Positions 27,324 to 37,520 of a stretch of DNA of 64,000 bases are shown here, piece after piece. The notes below the pieces were generated by a model that had not been told where the DNA came from, ran no database searches, and was given only the letters and a program-made list of their open reading frames with translations. The first letter of the stretch is position 1. Every line of letters starts with the position of its first letter. Origin of the DNA: Archangium lansingense (GTDB lineage Bacteria > Myxococcota > Myxococcia > Myxococcales > Myxococcaceae); the NCBI RefSeq assembly GCF_026626635.1, contig NZ_JAPNKA010000001.1, positions 7,936,001 to 8,000,000 of the forward strand, given 5' to 3'. The position numbers and the translations under genes are program-made.

Positions 27324-27842
27324 TTAACCCCTCGCCTCTTCAGACTTCTGAGGACCCACGTCCTTGCCGCGCAGGCGCGACACCTGCTCCGGCGAACGCA
27401 GCGTCTTCAGACCGGCCACCGTGGCCTTGAGCACGTTGTGCGGATTCCGCGAGCCCTGGCTCTTGGTCAGGATGTTGCGGATACCCGCCGCCTCGAGGAC
27501 CGCGCGCACCGCACCACCGGCGATGACGCCCGTACCCTCACCGGCCGGCTTCAGGAGCACCCAGCCGGCGCCGAAGTGACCGAGCACCTCGTGCGGAATG
27601 GTGTGACCCTGCAGCGGAACGCGGAACAGGTTCTTCTTGGCGTTCTCGCCACCCTTGCGGATGGCCTCAGGGACCTCGTTGGCCTTGCCCAGGCCGATGC
27701 CGACGTGGCCGGCACCGTCGCCCACCACCACCAGCGCGGCGAACGAGAACCGCCGGCCGCCCTTCACCACCTTGGCGACGCGGTTGATATTCACCACCCG
27801 GTCGGTGAGGTCGAGATCGTTTGGATTGATCGGAGTTGCCAC
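27324..27842 (-). CDS. rpsE: 30S ribosomal protein S5
   Basis: This 172-residue protein contains the dsRBD-like VVNINRVAKVVKGGRRFSF and the GIGLGKANEVPEAIRKG segment. S5 contributes to decoding accuracy and the mRNA entry tunnel. It has standard length for the group and is encoded between rplR and rpmD. Confidence 0.97.
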   Translation of the reverse strand: MATPINPNDLDLTDRVVNINRVAKVVKGGRRFSFAALVVVGDGAGHVGIGLGKANEVPEAIRKGGENAKKNLFRVPLQGHTIPHEVLGHFGAGWVLLKPAGEGTGVIAGGAVRAVLEAAGIRNILTKSQGSRNPHNVLKATVAGLKTLRSPEQVSRLRGKDVGPQKSEEARG

Positions 27843-27869
27843 TTGGGAACTTCCTTATTCGAAAGGTTT

Positions 27870-28226
27870 CTAGAACTTCAGCCCGCCCTCACGCGCGGCA
27901 TCGGCCACGGCGGCGATACGGCCATGGTAGGGGAAGCCGTTGCGATCGAACACCACCGCGTCGACATTGGCCGCCTTGCACTTCTGGGCAATCAGAGCGC
28001 CCACGCGCTTGGCCTCGGCCTTCTTGTCGCCCTCGGTATTGCCCTTGAGCTCCTTGGAGAGCGACGAGGCGAACGCCAGGGTGCGGCCCGTGGTGTCATC
28101 CACCACCTGAGCGTAGATGTGCTTGAGGCTCTTGTAGACCGACAGACGCGGGCGCTCGGTGGTACCCGAGAGCTTCCGGCGGATGCGGTCCTTCCTCTTG
28201 AGGCGCGGATCGAGTTTCTTCGACAT
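27870..28226 (-). CDS. rplR: 50S ribosomal protein L18
   Basis: This 118-residue 5S rRNA-binding protein has RLSVYKSLKHIYAQVVDD and FDRNGFPYHGRIAAVADAAREGGL at its end. It lies 27 bp upstream of rpsE. The gap separating it from rplF contains two consecutive GC-rich hairpins. Confidence 0.97.
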   Translation of the reverse strand: MSKKLDPRLKRKDRIRRKLSGTTERPRLSVYKSLKHIYAQVVDDTTGRTLAFASSLSKELKGNTEGDKKAEAKRVGALIAQKCKAANVDAVVFDRNGFPYHGRIAAVADAAREGGLKF

Positions 28227-28244
28227 GGATGATTCCTTCTCCGT

Positions 28245-28303
28245 CCGGCGGTGATGGGGACTTCCACCGCCGGATGATTGCGCGGCCCCAGAGGGAGCCG
28301 CGC
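28245..28303 (-). other. Two tandem hairpins between rplF and rplR
   Basis: The first stem is a perfect 9 bp (CCGGCGGTG at 28245-28253 with CACCGCCGG at 28265-28273). The second is a perfect 7 bp (GCGCGGC at 28280-28286 with GCCGCGC at 28297-28303). They fill the 96-bp gap and lack U-tracts. Confidence 0.5.
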
Positions 28304-28322
28304 GGTTGGGTGTTCACTCCGA

Positions 28323-28892
28323 CTAGGCGGTGCCCGTCTTGCCTTCCTTGCGACGGATCTTCTCGGTCGAGTACTTGATGCCCTTGCCCTTGTACGGCTC
28401 GGGCGGGCGCAGCGCGCGGATCTTCACGGCGGCGGCCCCGAGGGCCTCCTTGTCCGCGGACCGGAGCGTCAGCCCCAGGGTGGGCAGACCATCCTCGGTG
28501 CGGGCGGCCTTGTCGACCTCGGCCGTCACGCCCTCGGGCAGGTTGAACACCACCGGGTGCGAGTAGCCCAGCGACAGGTTGATCGCCTTGCCCTTCACCT
28601 CGGCGCGGAAACCGACGCCGCGGATGTCCAGGCGGCGCTCGAAGCCCGTCGACACGCCCTTGGCCGCGTTGGCCAGCAGCGTGCGCGTCAGGCCGTGCAG
28701 GCTGCGGGCTTCGCGCGACTCATCCTCGCGCTCCACCTTCACCTCGTTGCCGGCGACTGTCACCTTCACGCCCTTGGCGGGAAGCTGAACGACCATCTTG
28801 CCCTTGGGGCCTTCGAAACTTACCTGGCGACCGGAGACCGTGACCTTCGTCTTGTCCGCCAGCTTGACCGGGAGCTTTCCAATCCGACTCAT
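28323..28892 (-). CDS. rplF: 50S ribosomal protein L6
   Basis: This 189-residue protein starts MSRIGKLPVKLADKTKVTVSG and contains GYSHPVVFNLPEGV and the PEPYKGKGIKYSTEKIRRKEGK C-terminal motif (in separate stretches). L6 lies near the factor-binding site of the 50S. Length is slightly above the usual 177. It is encoded between rpsH and rplR. Confidence 0.97.
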   Translation of the reverse strand: MSRIGKLPVKLADKTKVTVSGRQVSFEGPKGKMVVQLPAKGVKVTVAGNEVKVEREDESREARSLHGLTRTLLANAAKGVSTGFERRLDIRGVGFRAEVKGKAINLSLGYSHPVVFNLPEGVTAEVDKAARTEDGLPTLGLTLRSADKEALGAAAVKIRALRPPEPYKGKGIKYSTEKIRRKEGKTGTA

Positions 28893-28950
28893 GATTTCCT
28901 CGTGCAGTAAGTCCAGGTCGCGGCGCGAACCGCGGCACCCGGGCTGCTGG

Positions 28951-29352
28951 CTAGTAGACGGTGCAGAGCAGCTCGCCGCCGACCTTCTGCTTGCGAGCCT
29001 CGGAGTCCACCATCACGCCCTTCGAGGTGGAGAGGATGGAGATGCCCAGGCCACCGAGGACCTGCGGAATCTCACGCACATTGACGTAACGGCGCAGGCC
29101 GGGCTTGGACACGCGGCGGATGCCGGTGATGGCCGGGGCACGGTCCGGGCCGTACTTCAGCTGCACGGTGATCTCGCCCTGGGGAGCGCGCTCGTGAACC
29201 GTGTAATCCCCGATGAAGCCCTCGGACTTGAGGACCTTGATGATCTCGAGCTTGAGGTTCGAGTGGGGCATGACGACCTTGTCGTGACGCGCGCGCGAGC
29301 CGTTGCGCAGGCGGGTCAGCATGTCGCCAATGGGATCGTTGACAACCGACAT
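28951..29352 (-). CDS. rpsH: 30S ribosomal protein S8
   Basis: This 133-residue protein starts MSVVNDPIGDMLTRLRNG and ends with GGLGISILSTSKGVMVD and a GELLCTVY terminus. S8 binds the central domain of 16S rRNA and, in E. coli, represses the spc operon. It has standard length. Confidence 0.97.
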   Translation of the reverse strand: MSVVNDPIGDMLTRLRNGSRARHDKVVMPHSNLKLEIIKVLKSEGFIGDYTVHERAPQGEITVQLKYGPDRAPAITGIRRVSKPGLRRYVNVREIPQVLGGLGISILSTSKGVMVDSEARKQKVGGELLCTVY

Positions 29353-29369
29353 GAAGGACTACCTTCCGT

Positions 29370-29393
29370 GCGGAGCGGTCTTACCGCTTCCGC
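29370..29393 (-). other. Hairpin upstream of rpsH
   Basis: GCGGAGCGGT pairs with ACCGCTTCCGC with one bulged base around a CTT loop. It lies in the 177-bp gap between rpsN and rpsH, 17 bp before the rpsH start, and could form a translational control structure. Confidence 0.35.
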
Positions 29394-29492
29394 GCTCGCA
29401 ACCGCCGCGCCTGCCGGGCCCATCCCAGGGGTTCGCCACGGTTGCCATGCATTGACAGCTTCGGCCCACCCTTTCAGGGGCGAGCCAGGCAC

Positions 29493-29515
29493 CCGGACCC
29501 CTGCTTGGGGTCCGG
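29493..29515 (-). other. Perfect hairpin after rpsN
   Basis: A perfect 9-bp stem (CCGGACCCC/GGGGTCCGG) with a 5-nt loop lies 14 bp past the rpsN stop codon. It lacks a U-tract. Confidence 0.5.
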
Positions 29516-29529
29516 CCGCCCGCGTCCGA

Positions 29530-29715
29530 CTACCAGGACGACTTGGTGACGCCGGTGATCTCGCCGCGGAGCGCACGGTGCCGGAAGCAGATACGGCACA
29601 TGTTGAACTTCCGCAGGAACGCGCGGGGCCGACCGCACAGCGGGCAGCGGTTGTACGCGCGGACGGAGAACTTCGGCTTGCGCTTCGCCTGGGCGATCTT
29701 CGAGAGCTTGGCCAT
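29530..29715 (-). CDS. rpsN: 30S ribosomal protein S14, zinc-binding type
   Basis: This 61-residue short S14 carries the CPLCGRP and CRIC motifs that bind zinc and ends REITGVTKSSW-like (GEITGVTKSSW). S14 helps assemble the 30S head. The short C+ form is normal for this phylum. It lies 16 bp after rplE. Confidence 0.96.
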   Translation of the reverse strand: MAKLSKIAQAKRKPKFSVRAYNRCPLCGRPRAFLRKFNMCRICFRHRALRGEITGVTKSSW

Positions 29716-29731
29716 GGATGCGAATTCCTCG

Positions 29732-30382
29732 TTACGTGCGGAACGGCATGCCGAAGTGACGCATCAGCGCCAGCCCCTGCTCATCGTTCGCGGCGGTGGT
29801 GACGAAGCTGATGTTGAGCCCCTTCACCTTCTCGATCTGGTCGTAGTTGATTTCCGGGAAGATGATCTGCTCGCGGACACCGAGCGTGTAATTGCCCTTC
29901 CCGTCGAAAGCCTTGGGGGACACGCCCTTGAAGTCACGCACGCGCGGCAGCGCCACGGTGATGAGGCGGTCCAGGAACTCGTACATGCGGTCGCCGCGCA
30001 GCGTGACGGCGCAGCCAATGGCCTGGCCCTGACGCAGCTTGAAGTTCGCGATGGACTTGCGGGCGCGGGTCACCACGGGCTTCTGGCCGGTGATGGCACC
30101 CAGCTGGTCCACGGCGGACTCGAGGATCTTGTTGTTCGCGAGCGCCTCGCCCAGACCCATGTTGACGACGATCTTCTCGAGGCGGGGAACCTCCATCGGG
30201 TTCTTGAGCGACAGCTCCTTCATCAGCGCGGGGACGCCTTCCTTGCGGAAGCGCAGCTTCAGACGCGCCGGGCCCACCTTGAGGCCCTCCTCGATGTTCG
30301 CCGCGAAGCCAGCCTTCTTGACTTCTTCCTTCTTGCGGCCCTTCTTTTCCTTCTTCGCCGCGTCCTTCTTCTCTTCAGCCAT
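29732..30382 (-). CDS. rplE: 50S ribosomal protein L5
   Basis: This 216-residue 5S rRNA-binding protein contacts P-site tRNA. The conserved part begins near residue 50 (MKELSLKNPMEVPRLEKIVVN) and contains ARKSIANFKLRQGQ, GVREQIIFPEI and the FGMPFR terminus. About 35 Lys/Glu-rich N-terminal residues are additional to the usual 179-residue protein. The ATG at 30382 is the start that includes them. Confidence 0.96.
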   Translation of the reverse strand: MAEEKKDAAKKEKKGRKKEEVKKAGFAANIEEGLKVGPARLKLRFRKEGVPALMKELSLKNPMEVPRLEKIVVNMGLGEALANNKILESAVDQLGAITGQKPVVTRARKSIANFKLRQGQAIGCAVTLRGDRMYEFLDRLITVALPRVRDFKGVSPKAFDGKGNYTLGVREQIIFPEINYDQIEKVKGLNISFVTTAANDEQGLALMRHFGMPFRT

Positions 30383-30557
30383 CGTCTTGTCCTCTGCTTC
30401 GGAGCGCCGCCGTGGACCCAGCGCGCCGATCAGTGCTGCGTGGAAACTGAAAACACCGGAGCCCCCACGGGTCCTTCGGGGCCCCGGGTATGCTCGCCCG
30501 CCCTCCCCTCACCCGAGGTAGGGCAAAGGGCGCGCATACATGCCCGAACCGCTACCC

Positions 30558-30887
30558 CTAGTCAATCAGGGCGTCGCAGTTCTTGCAGAATCGCTTCTTC
30601 TTGTCCCCATCAGCCCGGATACCCACGCGGGTCGGCTTGTCGCACTTGGCGCAAACCACCTGCACGTCCGAAATCTGGATGGTGCCCGACTTCTCCACGA
30701 TGCCGCCCTCGGGCTGCTGGGGCGTCTTGCGGAGGTGCCGCTTGACCAGGCGCAGTCCCTCGACGGTCACGCGCTGGGCCTCGCGGTCGATCTTCAGCAC
30801 CTTGCCGCGCTTGGTCGCCGGGGTCTTCTCCGAGCGCTCGGCGCCGGCGATGACCTGGACGGTGTCTCCAACCTTGAGCTTCTCCAT
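30558..30887 (-). CDS. rplX: 50S ribosomal protein L24
   Basis: This 109-residue protein has the KOW motif region (LKVGDTVQVIAG, then GKVLKIDREAQRVTVEGL) and PEGGIVEKSGTIQISDVQVV. L24 starts 50S assembly. The C-terminus carries CAKC and CKNC, which can form a zinc ribbon seen in some bacterial L24 proteins. A 175-bp gap with a GGGTCC-TTCG-GGGCCC hairpin separates it from rplE. Confidence 0.96.
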   Translation of the reverse strand: MEKLKVGDTVQVIAGAERSEKTPATKRGKVLKIDREAQRVTVEGLRLVKRHLRKTPQQPEGGIVEKSGTIQISDVQVVCAKCDKPTRVGIRADGDKKKRFCKNCDALID

Positions 30888-30924
30888 GGTTCCTCTCCCT
30901 CCTCGCGGACCGCCTGATGCCCTA

Positions 30925-31293
30925 CTAGAGGACCTCGGGAGCGAGCGAGATGATCTTCATGAACTTGCGGGCGCGGAGCTCGCGGGCCACCGGCCCGAAG
31001 ATGCGCGTCCCGATGGGCTCCATGTCCTTGTTGATGAGGACGGCGGAGTTGCCATCGAACTTGATGTAGCTGCCATCCGGACGGCCCACCCCGCGCGCGG
31101 TGCGCACGATGACCGCCTTGGCCACATCACCCTTCTTCACCTTGGAGTTCGGCAGCGCCTCGCGCACCGACACGACGATCACATCGCCAATGGACGCGTA
31201 CTTGCGCTTCGAGCCACCGAGCACCTTGATGCAGAACACCTTCTTGGCGCCCGAGTTGTCGGCCACGTCGAGCACGCTCGTCATCTGAATCAT
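30925..31293 (-). CDS. rplN: 50S ribosomal protein L14
   Basis: This 122-residue protein begins MIQMTSVLDVADNSGAKKV and contains SYIKFDGNSAVLIN and GTRIFGPVARELR. L14 lies at the subunit interface and binds the silencing factor RsfS. It has standard length; rplX follows after 37 bp. Confidence 0.97.
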   Translation of the reverse strand: MIQMTSVLDVADNSGAKKVFCIKVLGGSKRKYASIGDVIVVSVREALPNSKVKKGDVAKAVIVRTARGVGRPDGSYIKFDGNSAVLINKDMEPIGTRIFGPVARELRARKFMKIISLAPEVL

Positions 31294-31399
31294 CTGGAAT
31301 CTCCTATCTCAGCTACGGCAGGCCCCTCCGGTGAGGACGAGCACCGCGCGGCTCGAGCCACGGCCTCGCGCGCCTGTGGGCTGCGCGAGCTCGGACGGC

Positions 31400-31714
31400 T
31401 CAGACGTTCTTGCTCTTCTCCAACACCTCGACCACGCGCCAACGCTTGTCCTTCGAAGTGGGGCGGGTCTCAGCGATACGCACCCGATCACCCTCGTTGA
31501 TGGTGATCTTGGCCGGGTAGTCGTGATCCTCGACGTGCGCCTTGTACTTCTCGCGCATGCTCATGATCTTCCCGTACTTCGGGTGAGACGCGCGGCGCGA
31601 GACGGTGACGACCACCGTCTTCTGCATCTTGTTAGAGGTCACGATCCCCACGCGGGTCTTGGGACGGCCGCGGATGGAGGTCTTGGCAGAGGTGGATTGA
31701 GTCGCTTCAGCCAT
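31400..31714 (-). CDS. rpsQ: 30S ribosomal protein S17
   Basis: This 104-residue protein has the OB-fold S17 core (GRPKTRVGIVTSNKMQKTVVV, then YPAKITINEGDRVRIAETRP). S17 is a primary 16S rRNA binder. It carries about 15 extra residues at the N-terminus. It is encoded 11 bp after rpmC. Confidence 0.96.
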   Translation of the reverse strand: MAEATQSTSAKTSIRGRPKTRVGIVTSNKMQKTVVVTVSRRASHPKYGKIMSMREKYKAHVEDHDYPAKITINEGDRVRIAETRPTSKDKRWRVVEVLEKSKNV

Positions 31715-31725
31715 GAGAAAAGCTC

Positions 31726-31932
31726 CTAAGCCTTCTTCTCCGCCCGGGTCTTCTCCCCCAGGACGGTCAGGATGCGCGCCAGATCGCGCTTGTGCTGGGT
31801 GCGCTCGGACGGGTTGTCGAGCGAGCCGGTCGCCCGCTTGAGCTGGTCCTGGAACAGCGTCTCGCGCAGCTCGGCCGCGCGCCGCTTCAGGTCGTCCGCC
31901 GAGAGCTCCTTGAGTTCCTTCGCAGTCGCCAT
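31726..31932 (-). CDS. rpmC: 50S ribosomal protein L29
   Basis: This 68-residue two-helix protein (KELKELSADDLKRRAAEL, HKRDLARILTVLGEK) lies at the tunnel exit and is part of the docking site for trigger factor and SRP. The ATG at 31932 has GGAG 8 nt upstream and is preferred over a TTG two codons earlier. Confidence 0.95.
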   Translation of the reverse strand: MATAKELKELSADDLKRRAAELRETLFQDQLKRATGSLDNPSERTQHKRDLARILTVLGEKTRAEKKA

Positions 31933-31954
31933 CTTCAAATCTCCTTCAAGCCAG

Positions 31955-31987
31955 CGGGCGGCCCCTCTACACCAGGTGGGCCGCCCG
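31955..31987 (-). other. Perfect 10-bp hairpin between rplP and rpmC
   Basis: CGGGCGGCCC (31955-31964) pairs with GGGCCGCCCG (31978-31987) around a 13-nt loop. It lies 11 bp past the rplP stop. It has no U-tract, so it is unlikely to end transcription of the downstream essential genes. Confidence 0.5.
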
Positions 31988-31998
31988 GAGGCAGAAAA

Positions 31999-32418
31999 CT
32001 AGAGGGCCAGCTCGCTGCGGCTGACGATCTTCGTCAGCACCGGCAACTTGGCCTGGGCCAGCTTCATGGCGGCCGTGGCAACCTCGGGCGTCATACCCTC
32101 CATCTCGTAGAGGATGCGGCCGGGCTTGACCACCGCCACGTAGTACTCCACACCGCCCTTACCGGTACCCATTCGAGTCTCGGCGGGCTTCTTGGTGATC
32201 GGCTTGTCCGGGAACACGCGGATCCAGATCTTGCCGCCACGCTTGATGTGGCGCGTCATCGCGATACGGGCCGCCTCGATCTGCCGCGAGGTGATCCACC
32301 CCGGCTGCAGGGACATCAGGCCGTACTCACCATAGGTGAGATCGCTGCCGCGGTGGGCCTGGCCGGGCGTGCGGCCCTTGTGCATCTTGCGGTATTTCGT
32401 ACGAGCAGGCTGAAGCAT
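31999..32418 (-). CDS. rplP: 50S ribosomal protein L16
   Basis: This 139-residue protein starts MLQPARTKYRKMHKGR and contains GEYGLMSLQPGWITSRQIEAAR (in two blocks) and GRILYEMEGMT. L16 organises the A-site and is needed for peptidyl transfer. It has standard length. A 7-bp hairpin (32443-32466) lies upstream in the gap to rpsC. Confidence 0.97.
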   Translation of the reverse strand: MLQPARTKYRKMHKGRTPGQAHRGSDLTYGEYGLMSLQPGWITSRQIEAARIAMTRHIKRGGKIWIRVFPDKPITKKPAETRMGTGKGGVEYYVAVVKPGRILYEMEGMTPEVATAAMKLAQAKLPVLTKIVSRSELAL

Positions 32419-32477
32419 CGTCGGTGTCCTTCAGGCCCGAGCGAGCCGCCCCTCACGGAGCGGCTCCCGGGGAAGAG

Positions 32478-33140
<663 letters not shown>

Positions 33141-33186
33141 CGTGCTTCTCCTTCGAATCGGTTGCGTGGGGCGCCAGGGGGCGGCC

Positions 33187-33534
33187 TTACTTCTTGGCCG
33201 CCTCCTCCAGCACCACGTGAATGTGGCTGGTCTTCTTGTTGATGCGCGTGGCACGGCCCATTGCGCGCGGCATGTAGCGGCGCTGGGTCGGACCCTGATC
33301 CACCGAGATCGTCTTCACGATCAGCCGGTCCACATCGACCTGGCCCTTGGACAGGTCGGTGGCGTTGGCCACGGCGCTCTTGATGAGCTTGGCCACGGGA
33401 ACAGCCGCGGCGCGGCTGGTGAAGCGCAGGATGTTCAGGGCCTGCCCCACCGGCTTGCCCCGGACGAGCGCCGCCACCGTAGAAATCTTCCGGGGCGACA
33501 TGCGCAGGAACCTCAGATGTGCCTTCGACTCCAT
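33187..33534 (-). CDS. rplV: 50S ribosomal protein L22
   Basis: This 115-residue protein contains RFLRMSPRKISTVAALVRGKPV and the GRATRINKKTSHIHVVLEE hairpin end, the loop lining the peptide exit tunnel. It has standard length. The gap to rpsC is 46 bp. Confidence 0.97.
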   Translation of the reverse strand: MESKAHLRFLRMSPRKISTVAALVRGKPVGQALNILRFTSRAAAVPVAKLIKSAVANATDLSKGQVDVDRLIVKTISVDQGPTQRRYMPRAMGRATRINKKTSHIHVVLEEAAKK

Positions 33535-33574
33535 GTCATCTCCTCTGGCGGACGCCGCTGGTCAGCGGGGCCGG

Positions 33575-33856
33575 CTACTTGCCCTTGGCGACCTTCTTCT
33601 CCGCCGAGTGACCGCCGAACGTACGCGTCGGGGCGAACTCGCCGAGCTTGTGGCCCACCATGTTCTCGGTCACGAAGACGGGGATGAACTTGCGGCCGTT
33701 GTGCACCGCGAAGGTGTGTCCCACGAACTCCGGCAGGATGGTGGAACGCCGGGACCACGTCTTCACAACACTCTTCTTGTTCGTCTTGATCATGTCCTCG
33801 ATCTTCTTCACGAGGAACCCATCGACGAACGGACCCTTCTTAATCGAACGCGCCAT
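33575..33856 (-). CDS. rpsS: 30S ribosomal protein S19
   Basis: This 93-residue protein starts MARSIKKGPFVDGFL and contains RRSTILPEFVGHTFAVHNG and the KLGEFAPTRTF segment. S19 forms a complex with S13 in the 30S head. It has standard length and lies 15 bp after rplB. Confidence 0.97.
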   Translation of the reverse strand: MARSIKKGPFVDGFLVKKIEDMIKTNKKSVVKTWSRRSTILPEFVGHTFAVHNGRKFIPVFVTENMVGHKLGEFAPTRTFGGHSAEKKVAKGK

Positions 33857-33871
33857 TACGTAAACCCTCGA

Positions 33872-34717
33872 CTACTGGCTGCGCGCGCCCGGACGGCGGA
33901 CGCTCACGATGAACTTGTCAGTACGCTTATTGGTGCGCGTGCTGAGACCCTTGGTCTTCTGGCCCCACGGCGACACCGGATGCGGATTACCCTGGCCGGA
34001 CTTACCCTCACCACCACCGTGCGGGTGGTCGACAGGGTTCATCGCCAGACCGCGGACGGTGGGCCGGATGCCCAGCCAGCGGCTGCGGCCGGCCTTGCCG
34101 ATGCGGATGATCTCGTGCTCCAGGTTACCCACCTGGCCCACGGTGGCGCGGCACTCGATGAGCACCATGCGCACGGCGCCCGAGGGCAGACGAACCTGGG
34201 CGTAGCGACCCTCCTTGGCCATCAGCTGACCGGAGGAGCCCGCGGAGCGAATGATCTGCGCGCCACGGCCCGGCTTCAGCTCCACGTTGTGGATGATGGT
34301 ACCGATCGGGATGTTGATCAGCGGGAGGCTGTTGCCCGGACGGATGTCCGCGCCCTCACCCGCCATGACGGTGTCACCGACCTTGAGGTCGACCGGGGCG
34401 AGGATGTAGCGCTTCTCGCCATCCGCGTAGTGCAGGAGGGCGATGTTGGCAGAGCGGTTCGGGTCGTACTCGACCGCGGCAACCTTGGCCGGCACGCCGT
34501 CCTTGTCCCGACGCTTGAAGTCGATGACGCGGTAGCGGCGCTTGTGACCCCCGCCCTGGTGGCGGCGGGTGATGTGGCCGTGGACGTTACGGCCGCCGGA
34601 CTTGTTCAGGGACTCGGTGAGCTTCTTCTCCGGCTTGCCCTTGGTGATGTCCGCGAAATCAGACGCGGTCATCAGACGACGGGCGGCGGAGGTCGGCTTG
34701 TACTTCTTGATGCCCAT
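33872..34717 (-). CDS. rplB: 50S ribosomal protein L2
   Basis: This 281-residue protein supports peptidyl transfer and subunit joining. Landmarks are the GIKKYKPTSAARR N-terminus, RHQGGGHKRRYRVIDF and the conserved GVAMNPVDHPHGGGEG-like motif (here RGLAMNPVDHPHGGGEG), with the essential histidine. It has standard length. Confidence 0.97.
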   Translation of the reverse strand: MGIKKYKPTSAARRLMTASDFADITKGKPEKKLTESLNKSGGRNVHGHITRRHQGGGHKRRYRVIDFKRRDKDGVPAKVAAVEYDPNRSANIALLHYADGEKRYILAPVDLKVGDTVMAGEGADIRPGNSLPLINIPIGTIIHNVELKPGRGAQIIRSAGSSGQLMAKEGRYAQVRLPSGAVRMVLIECRATVGQVGNLEHEIIRIGKAGRSRWLGIRPTVRGLAMNPVDHPHGGGEGKSGQGNPHPVSPWGQKTKGLSTRTNKRTDKFIVSVRRPGARSQ

Positions 34718-34749
34718 GGTGGTTCCTCAACGACGGTCAGCGCTGTGCG

Positions 34750-35043
34750 CTAAACCGCGCCTCCCTCGAAGAGCTCGATCTTGTCCCCCTCCTTGAGGGT
34801 GACGACCGCCTTCTTGAAGTTCGGCCGCTTGCCAATCGAGCGACCCACGCGCTTGGTCTTGCCGCGCACGATGTTGGTCCGCACACCCTCGACGCTCACC
34901 TTGAAGAGCTTCTCGACGGCGTTGGCCACGTCGTACTTGCTGGCCTTCTTGTCGACGATGAACGAGTACTGCCGGAACTTCTCGCGGGCCGCGTCCAGCT
35001 TCTCGGTGATGAGCGGTCCCTTGATGACGTCGTTGATATTCAC
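34750..35043 (-). CDS. rplW: 50S ribosomal protein L23
   Basis: This 97-residue protein has IKGPLITEKLDAAREKF and the KRVGRSIGKRPNFKKAVVTL region. L23 is the trigger-factor and SRP docking protein at the tunnel exit. Its ATG overlaps the rplD stop by 4 bp, so translation is coupled. Confidence 0.96.
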   Translation of the reverse strand: MNINDVIKGPLITEKLDAAREKFRQYSFIVDKKASKYDVANAVEKLFKVSVEGVRTNIVRGKTKRVGRSIGKRPNFKKAVVTLKEGDKIELFEGGAV

Positions 35044-35663
35044 GAGAGCGCCCCCTCGATGGCCTTCGCGGCCGCGGAAGTGAGCACCAGGTGCTTGTGG
35101 CGGAGCACGGACTCGAGGTTCAGACCCTCGGGGGCCAGAACGTCGAACTTCGCCAGGTTGCGCACGCTGCGGTGCAGGTTGGTGTTGGTCTTGGCGTCGA
35201 TGACCAGCGCACCAGACAGCTTCAGGCGCTTGGTCAGAGCCTCGAAAGCCTGCTTGCTCTTGGGAGCGGACAGGCTGAAGTCGCTCACGATGATGAGCGT
35301 CTTCTCACGGGCGCGCAGCGACAGAACCGCCTTCAGCGCACCGCGACGGACCTTCTTCGGGGGACGGTAGAAGTAGTCCCGCTGCTTCGGGCCCATCGCC
35401 TTACCGCCGCCCACCCAGTGGGAGGCGCGGATGGAACCCTGACGAGCGCGGCCAGTGCCCTTCTGCTTCCAGGGCTTCTTGCCGCCGCCGCTCACCAGCG
35501 AGGTGTTCTTCACCCCCACCGTGCCCCGGCGCCGATTGATCTGCTGCATCTTCGCGACCTCGTAAAAGAGGTTCGCGTTCGGCTCGGCGCCGAAAACCTC
35601 GTCGGAGAGCTCGAGCTCCGACACCTTCTTCAAATCCAAGTCGACTACGTCGAACTTCGCCAT
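35040..35663 (-). CDS. rplD: 50S ribosomal protein L4
   Basis: This 207-residue protein has the RGTVGVKNTSLVSGGGKKPWKQKGTGRARQGS-type loop (seen in pieces) that lines the exit tunnel, then DAKTNTNLHRSVRNL. In E. coli L4 represses the S10 operon. Unusually, it directly follows rpsJ after 53 bp; the gene for L3, normally between them, is absent here. Confidence 0.97.
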   Translation of the reverse strand: MAKFDVVDLDLKKVSELELSDEVFGAEPNANLFYEVAKMQQINRRRGTVGVKNTSLVSGGGKKPWKQKGTGRARQGSIRASHWVGGGKAMGPKQRDYFYRPPKKVRRGALKAVLSLRAREKTLIIVSDFSLSAPKSKQAFEALTKRLKLSGALVIDAKTNTNLHRSVRNLAKFDVLAPEGLNLESVLRHKHLVLTSAAAKAIEGALS

Positions 35664-35716
35664 GGCTCTTTCCTCTGGGGAACGGAGTGGAACCGCGAGG
35701 GCTCAGCCCCGCTTCC

Positions 35717-36025
35717 TCAGGACTTGATCTCCACGTCAACGCCGGCCGAGAGATCCAGCTTCATCAGCGCGTCCAGCGTCTGCTGGGTCGGCTCGAGGAT
35801 ATCGAGCAGGCGCTTGTGAGTACGGATCTCGAACTGCTCGCGGCTCTTCTTGTCCACGTGCGGCGAGCGCAGAACCGTGAACTTGTTGATGCGCGTGGGC
35901 AGGGGGATCGGACCGGCCACCTTGGCGCCCGTGCGCCGAGCCGTCTCAACGATCTCGCCAGCGCTCTGATCCAGGAGCTTGGAGTCGTACGCCTTCAGCC
36001 GGATGCGGATCTTCTGTGTCGCCAT
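35717..36025 (-). CDS. rpsJ: 30S ribosomal protein S10
   Basis: This 102-residue protein starts MATQKIRIRLKAYDSKLLDQ and contains GPIPLPTRINKFTVLRSPHVDK-type sequence. S10 also serves transcription antitermination as NusE. The ATG at 36025 has AGAGG about 10 nt upstream; the longer open frame is not conserved. The 188-bp leader separates it from tuf and holds a strong hairpin. Confidence 0.96.
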   Translation of the reverse strand: MATQKIRIRLKAYDSKLLDQSAGEIVETARRTGAKVAGPIPLPTRINKFTVLRSPHVDKKSREQFEIRTHKRLLDILEPTQQTLDALMKLDLSAGVDVEIKS

Positions 36026-36165
36026 TCGCAAAAACCTCTTTAAACGGCCTCTGCCTTCGGGAGGCGCTACGACCAACGTCCCCTGGATGTCACAGAGCCA
36101 TTTCTTCGAACGAAGGGGCGCGGCTTGTACCACCGGCCCCTGGTGGATGCAACCTTATTCCCACC

Positions 36166-36197
36166 TCCCCGGACTTTTCTGAACAGAAGCCCGGGGA
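36166..36197 (-). terminator. Hairpin between tuf and rpsJ
   Basis: TCCCCGGGCTT pairs with AAGTCCGGGGA (11 bp with one wobble) and the loop contains a further CTG/CAG pairing. It lies 16 bp past the tuf stop. The downstream bases are GGTGGGAATAAGG, with no U-tract, so it could be a partial terminator or the S10 leader control element. Confidence 0.5.
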
Positions 36198-36213
36198 AGC
36201 GGGTACGACGGAA

Positions 36214-37404
<1,191 letters not shown>

Positions 37405-37520
37405 TGCTGCTCCTCGCAGACCGGATTCCGGCCGAATCGAGAAAAGGTGCTGCGTCGTGCTCCAAACCTGCAGAAACGTCAATCGAAATCGCCTGCCCCC
37501 CTCACAAGGGGCCGGGTGCA

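Noticed and set aside
35664..36213. Hidden rplC frame between tuf and rplD
   Set aside because: The available gaps (53 and 188 bp) are too short for L3 (about 210 residues) and show no L3 motif.
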